From: Flavobacteriaceae bacterium TMED48
GTDB lineage: Bacteria > Bacteroidota > Bacteroidia > Flavobacteriales > Flavobacteriaceae
Reading direction: 5' to 3'
DNA length: 7,141 bases
NCBI GenBank assembly: GCA_002167945.1
Contig: NHDB01000013.1
Location: 69,807-76,947, forward strand
In this document: positions 5,046-7,141 of the stretch, in pieces
Numbering within the stretch: position 1 is the first letter of the stretch
Layout: each line of letters begins with the position of its first letter
Notes under the pieces: generated by a model
What the model was told of the DNA's origin: nothing
Database searches by the model: none
The model's input: the letters and a program-made list of their open reading frames with translations, nothing else
Made by a program: the position numbers and the translations under genes

Positions 5046-5076
5046 CAAATATAACATTAAAAAAAGTTAATGCAAA
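5046..5076 (-). promoter_or_regulatory. Native tRNA-Pro promoter with perfect Bacteroidota consensus
   Basis: On the minus strand TTTG (5073-5076) is followed after exactly 19 bp by TATATTTG (5046-5053), a full match to TTTG-N19-TAnnTTTG. The predicted start (about 5039) is just ahead of the tRNA 5' end at 5033. Before the insertion it would have driven the tRNA-Pro(TGG)-tRNA-Pro(GGG) pair; now it drives the tRNA fragment and the integrase remnant. Confidence 0.75.
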
Positions 5077-5100
5077 TAGGAAATTGGCTTTCTTCCAACT

Positions 5101-5412
5101 TTATTTTGTTTTAAGTTGAATTCCATCTTTGTCGACTTTAAGATGGAGTTTTTCATCGCCCACATTGTCTTGATAATGGAGCTGTAATTCGGACTTTGGC
5201 TGAGGACAATTTAAGTATTCTAGCCCATTATTTCCCATTTTCCACAGGTAACCCGCAGTTTTTGTGCTGCTGTAATTTTGATCATTTTTTACAGGATAAT
5301 TTAAAACACTTATTAAGTTGTTGCTTAATGAAAGCACCTGCCCCTCACTTAAGTTTAAAATAAGTTCAATTTTTTTATTTTGAAACCCATTTAAATTTTG
5401 CCTGCTAACCAT
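5101..5412 (-). pseudogene. C-terminal fragment of the frameshifted PspC-domain gene
   Basis: From the ATG at 5412 this frame gives 103 residues, but the open sense extends upstream to the A-run at 5550 with protein-like sequence (EIKASAEGSSQEKAQ, then FGKLDYKWEVTNKTLYLNP). The ATG is therefore an internal methionine, not a real start. The segment is hydrophilic and beta-rich, with a late YLWKMGNNGLEYLNCP block that resembles the C-terminal region of long flavobacterial PspC proteins. It is best read as the extracytoplasmic C-terminal domain, not as a separate gene. The stop at 5101 is the natural end; the native tRNA promoter begins about 25 bp beyond it. Confidence 0.7.
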
Positions 5413-5456
5413 GGGATTGAGATAAAGTGTTTTATTAGTTACTTCCCATTTGTAGT

Positions 5457-5912
5457 CTAATTTACCAAAATTATTCTGCGCTTTTTCTTGACTAGATCCC
5501 TCTGCTGAGGCCTTGATTTCAAGATTGGAATTAATTTCTGGACTTTTTTTACAGAGAGTTTGACTAAGTCTTGCTCATCTTCAAATCTATCAAACAACCT
5601 ATTGAGCGGGTTGTTTTTTTTGAATTCCCAGTCTGAGGAAATATCTTCAGTCTTATAAAGACTAACCGTTAAGGTATCTAGATTATTTATTGGAAGGGCG
5701 TGCATTTCAGTTTTGGTTGCAGTGATGCGGTGACTTCTTATTTCCCCAGCACCAAGCACTGCAAATGAAATTATGGAAGCAATCCAAAGTCCAAAAAGTA
5801 CAAACCTCCCAACAGTTCCAAAGGTATTGGAATGCCCTCTTAAAAACCGAAATCCAAGAGAAAACAGAAATAGTACTGGAATTAAAATAAATAGGAAAAA
5901 TGAAATTCCCAA
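5457..5912 (-). pseudogene. Middle fragment of the frameshifted PspC-domain gene (membrane helices)
   Basis: Sense in this frame really begins near 5930 (TDSKYYLGISFF), upstream of the TTG at 5912. It encodes two transmembrane helices, LGISFFLFILIPVLFLFSLGF and, after a GHSNTFGTVGR loop, VLFGLWIASIISFAVLGAG. Extracytoplasmic sequence follows (ITATKTEMHALPINNLDTLTVSLYKTED..), up to the A-run at 5544-5550. After that run the frame reads a lysine- and arginine-rich tail (KLIPILKSRPQQRDLVKKKRR) unlike the rest and stops at 5457; that tail is out-of-frame sequence. No independent start is likely. Confidence 0.7.
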
Positions 5913-6742
5913 ATAATATTTGGAATCAGTCCAAAGTCAAAAAGCTGAAACGGCCATAGCACGATCCCAAAAACCAATAAGATGACGCTCGCTGCAAATA
6001 TCGAAACGATAATAGAGGTAGATATAATTAGGAACAGTATGCCTAGGAGCTTGAGTATGACTTTAGGAATTGCCCTTAGAAGACCTTCTAAAAATTGAAA
6101 AAAATTTCTTGACTTTTTTTTTAAAGAATTTCCAGCTTCCTCGTAGTCGATGTCTTTGATTTTTGAAGACATTTCTTCAAACTCTTCTTTAATTTTTTTT
6201 TCTATGTTGGAAACGTTGATGGGTTTGCCTTTCATCCTGAGTTTGTCAGCAGTAGTTTTTGCAACCGGAACCAATATCCAGAATAATAGGTAAATCATAA
6301 TAAATGTTCCTCCCGAAAACACTACGAGTAAGAGCCATATTAAACGGATCCAAGAAGTGTCAATACCAAAGTAATGCCCTAAACCAGAAGCAACACCTCC
6401 AATATAATTATCATCAGGATCTCTAAATAGCTTTTTGTGAATTGTTTCTTTTACATCTTCCTCTTCTTCCTCTTCTTCCTCTGAAAGAAAATCTTCAGGC
6501 TGACCGAGCACAGCTATAATTTTCTCTACATCTGCCTCGCTAATTACATAATCTGAATTTGTTTTAATTTCTTGAAACAGTTCAGCGATTCGAGCTTCAA
6601 TGTCTTTAAGAATTTCTTCTTTGCCCACAGTATTTTTAAAGCCTTCTTCAAGTTTTTTTAAATACGCATTTAATTTGGCATATGCACTTTCGTCTATATG
6701 GAAAAAAGTACTGGCTAAATTGATGTTTACTGCTTTATTCAT
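5882..6742 (-). CDS. PspC-domain protein, N-terminal part (286 codons to the first frameshift)
   Basis: It begins MNKAVNINLASTFFHIDESAY, the standard opening of flavobacterial PspC proteins, 6 bp after the padR stop. Residues 1-85 form a helical soluble region, followed by a run of eight glutamates (88-95). The PspC domain spans about 103-163: KKLFRDPDDNYIGGVASGLG, then a helix pair around WIRLIWLLLVVF and FIMIYLLFWILVPVA. A charged linker (165-215) and a long hydrophobic region (about 224-264) follow. Genuine sequence ends at about residue 270 (LFDFG); the last 16 residues, LIPNIIWEFHFSYLF, are out of frame. PspC proteins are membrane-stress partners in the phage-shock response of enterobacteria; the role here is inferred. 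A truncated product with the PspC domain could still be made. Confidence 0.85.
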   Translation of the reverse strand: MNKAVNINLASTFFHIDESAYAKLNAYLKKLEEGFKNTVGKEEILKDIEARIAELFQEIKTNSDYVISEADVEKIIAVLGQPEDFLSEEEEEEEEDVKETIHKKLFRDPDDNYIGGVASGLGHYFGIDTSWIRLIWLLLVVFSGGTFIMIYLLFWILVPVAKTTADKLRMKGKPINVSNIEKKIKEEFEEMSSKIKDIDYEEAGNSLKKKSRNFFQFLEGLLRAIPKVILKLLGILFLIISTSIIVSIFAASVILLVFGIVLWPFQLFDFGLIPNIIWEFHFSYLF

Positions 6743-6748
6743 AAGGGA

Positions 6749-7081
6749 CTATTTTTTGTTTTGGGTAATTGATTTTACTGCCTTGTTTAGATCGTTCCAG
6801 GCTTGTTGTAATTCGGTCAAGAAAACTTCCCCGGCAGGGGTAATAGAATAATATTTTCTCGGAGGCCCAGAGGTAGATTCCTCCCAGCGATATTGTAATA
6901 GATCTGCATTTTTTAATCGGGTCAAAAGCGGATAGACAGTGCCTTCAACGACGAGCATTTTCCCTTTTTTTAAGGACTCTAAAATTTCAGAAGTATACAA
7001 ATCACGACCAGAAATCAAAGAAAGTATACAGAACTCCAATATTCCTTTTCGCATTTGGGCAGTTGTGTTTTCAATTTTCAT
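6749..7081 (-). CDS. PadR-family winged-helix transcriptional regulator
   Basis: A 110-residue regulator starting MKIENTTAQMRKGILEFCIL. The first helices (RKGILEFCILSLISGRDLYTSEI) and the wing segment EGTVYPLLTRLKNADLL (46-62) followed by SGPPRKYYSITPAGE (71-85) are the PadR signature. The C-terminus is a short dimerisation helix, so it is the small (PadR-s2 like) type. An upstream ATG at 7132 would add 17 residues, but that stretch overlaps the promoter and palindromes and is not family-like, so the ATG at 7081 is chosen. The gene is followed after 6 bp by the PspC-domain gene, the usual pairing in Flavobacteriia. It probably represses its own operon through the palindromes upstream; the inducing signal is unknown. 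Confidence 0.92.
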   Translation of the reverse strand: MKIENTTAQMRKGILEFCILSLISGRDLYTSEILESLKKGKMLVVEGTVYPLLTRLKNADLLQYRWEESTSGPPRKYYSITPAGEVFLTELQQAWNDLNKAVKSITQNKK

Positions 7082-7092
7082 CACTATTATAT

Positions 7093-7140
7093 TTGCAATG
7101 CAAGTGTATAAATAAAAGATAGAACTATGCAATACATAGT
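7093..7140 (-). promoter_or_regulatory. Candidate padR-pspC promoter with two palindromic operators
   Basis: On the minus strand ATTG (7130-7133) is followed after 21 bp by TACACTTG (7101-7108), one mismatch from TAnnTTTG. ACTATG-N5-CATAGT (7124-7140) overlaps the -33 element, and the 11-bp palindrome TTGCATTGCAA (7093-7103) overlaps the -7 element. Both contain TGCAAT on the plus strand. Palindromes over both promoter elements are where a self-repressing PadR would bind. The window ends at 7141, so more sites may lie beyond. Confidence 0.5.
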
Positions 7141-7141
7141 A

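Larger units (their letters stand above)
5101..6742 (-). pseudogene. PspC-domain membrane protein gene interrupted by two one-base frameshifts (composite)
   Basis: Three successive frames join into one protein of about 547 residues if one base is restored at each of two places. The parts are an N-terminal soluble region and PspC domain, a group of transmembrane helices, and a C-terminal extracytoplasmic beta-rich domain. Break 1 lies between 5928 and 5937: frame one reads ..LWPFQLFDFG and the sense continues as TDSKYYLGISFFLFILIP in the next frame. Break 2 is the run of seven A at 5544-5550: restoring an eighth gives LSVKKSPEINSNLEIKAS and reads on to the stop at 5101. Flavobacterial PspC/PadR operons normally carry such a long PspC protein, proposed to act in envelope stress. 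Decay, assembly error, or slippage at the A-run are all possible. Confidence 0.75.

Noticed and set aside
5928..5937. Programmed frameshift at the first PspC-gene break
   Set aside because: No slippery heptamer is in phase, and the nearby CTTTTTG run would lead straight into a TGA in the new frame.
6600..6851. Plus-strand 83-codon frame
   Set aside because: Antisense to the PspC-domain and PadR genes, with no features of its own.
7082..7132. Upstream ATG extending PadR by 17 residues
   Set aside because: The extension overlaps the promoter and palindromes and does not resemble PadR N-termini; the ATG at 7081 fits the family.

Overview
The window reads as chromosome of an AT-rich Bacteroidota, most likely a flavobacterium. 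This rests on promoters of the Bacteroidota type (TTTG about 19 bp before TAnnTTTG), a PadR plus PspC-domain operon, an FtsB-like protein with the LERFARENY ending, and a parA-parB pair. No species can be named from sequence alone. All core genes and both tRNAs are on the minus strand, so transcription runs from high to low coordinates.

Layout, low to high. 1-917: parA followed by the first 48 codons of parB (chromosome partitioning; parB runs off the left edge). 1028-2882: three overlapping minus-strand genes, transcribed as a PQQ-type sugar dehydrogenase lipoprotein, a small membrane-anchored cytochrome c (its likely electron acceptor) and an FtsB/DivIC-like division protein. 3036-3205: two tRNA-Pro genes, GGG and TGG anticodons. 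3162-5035: a very small integrative element, or the remnant of one. 5101-7081: a PadR regulator followed by a PspC-domain membrane protein broken by two single-base frameshifts.

The most notable object is the 1.83-kb insertion at tRNA-Pro(TGG). A perfect 46-bp direct repeat (3162-3207 and 4990-5035) made of the 5' half of the tRNA gene flanks it. Between the repeats are an integrase reduced to its N-terminal arm-binding region (4379-4930), a decayed coding tail in the same direction (4177-4378), three tiny membrane-protein ORFs on the plus strand (3651-4163), and short direct repeats near both ends that could be integrase arm sites. Because the 5' half of the tRNA is what is duplicated, the native tRNA promoter (5046-5076) now reads a tRNA fragment and the integrase remnant. 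The complete tRNA-Pro(TGG) and its partner tRNA-Pro(GGG) now sit downstream of element DNA, which offers only a weaker candidate promoter (3310-3340).

The PspC-domain gene would encode about 547 residues after two single-base corrections. One break is in a run of seven A (minus strand), a sequence that could also support slippage. The other has no slippery signal. Either the gene is decaying or the assembly has homopolymer errors. PadR lies upstream, starting just downstream of two palindromes that are plausible autoregulatory operators.
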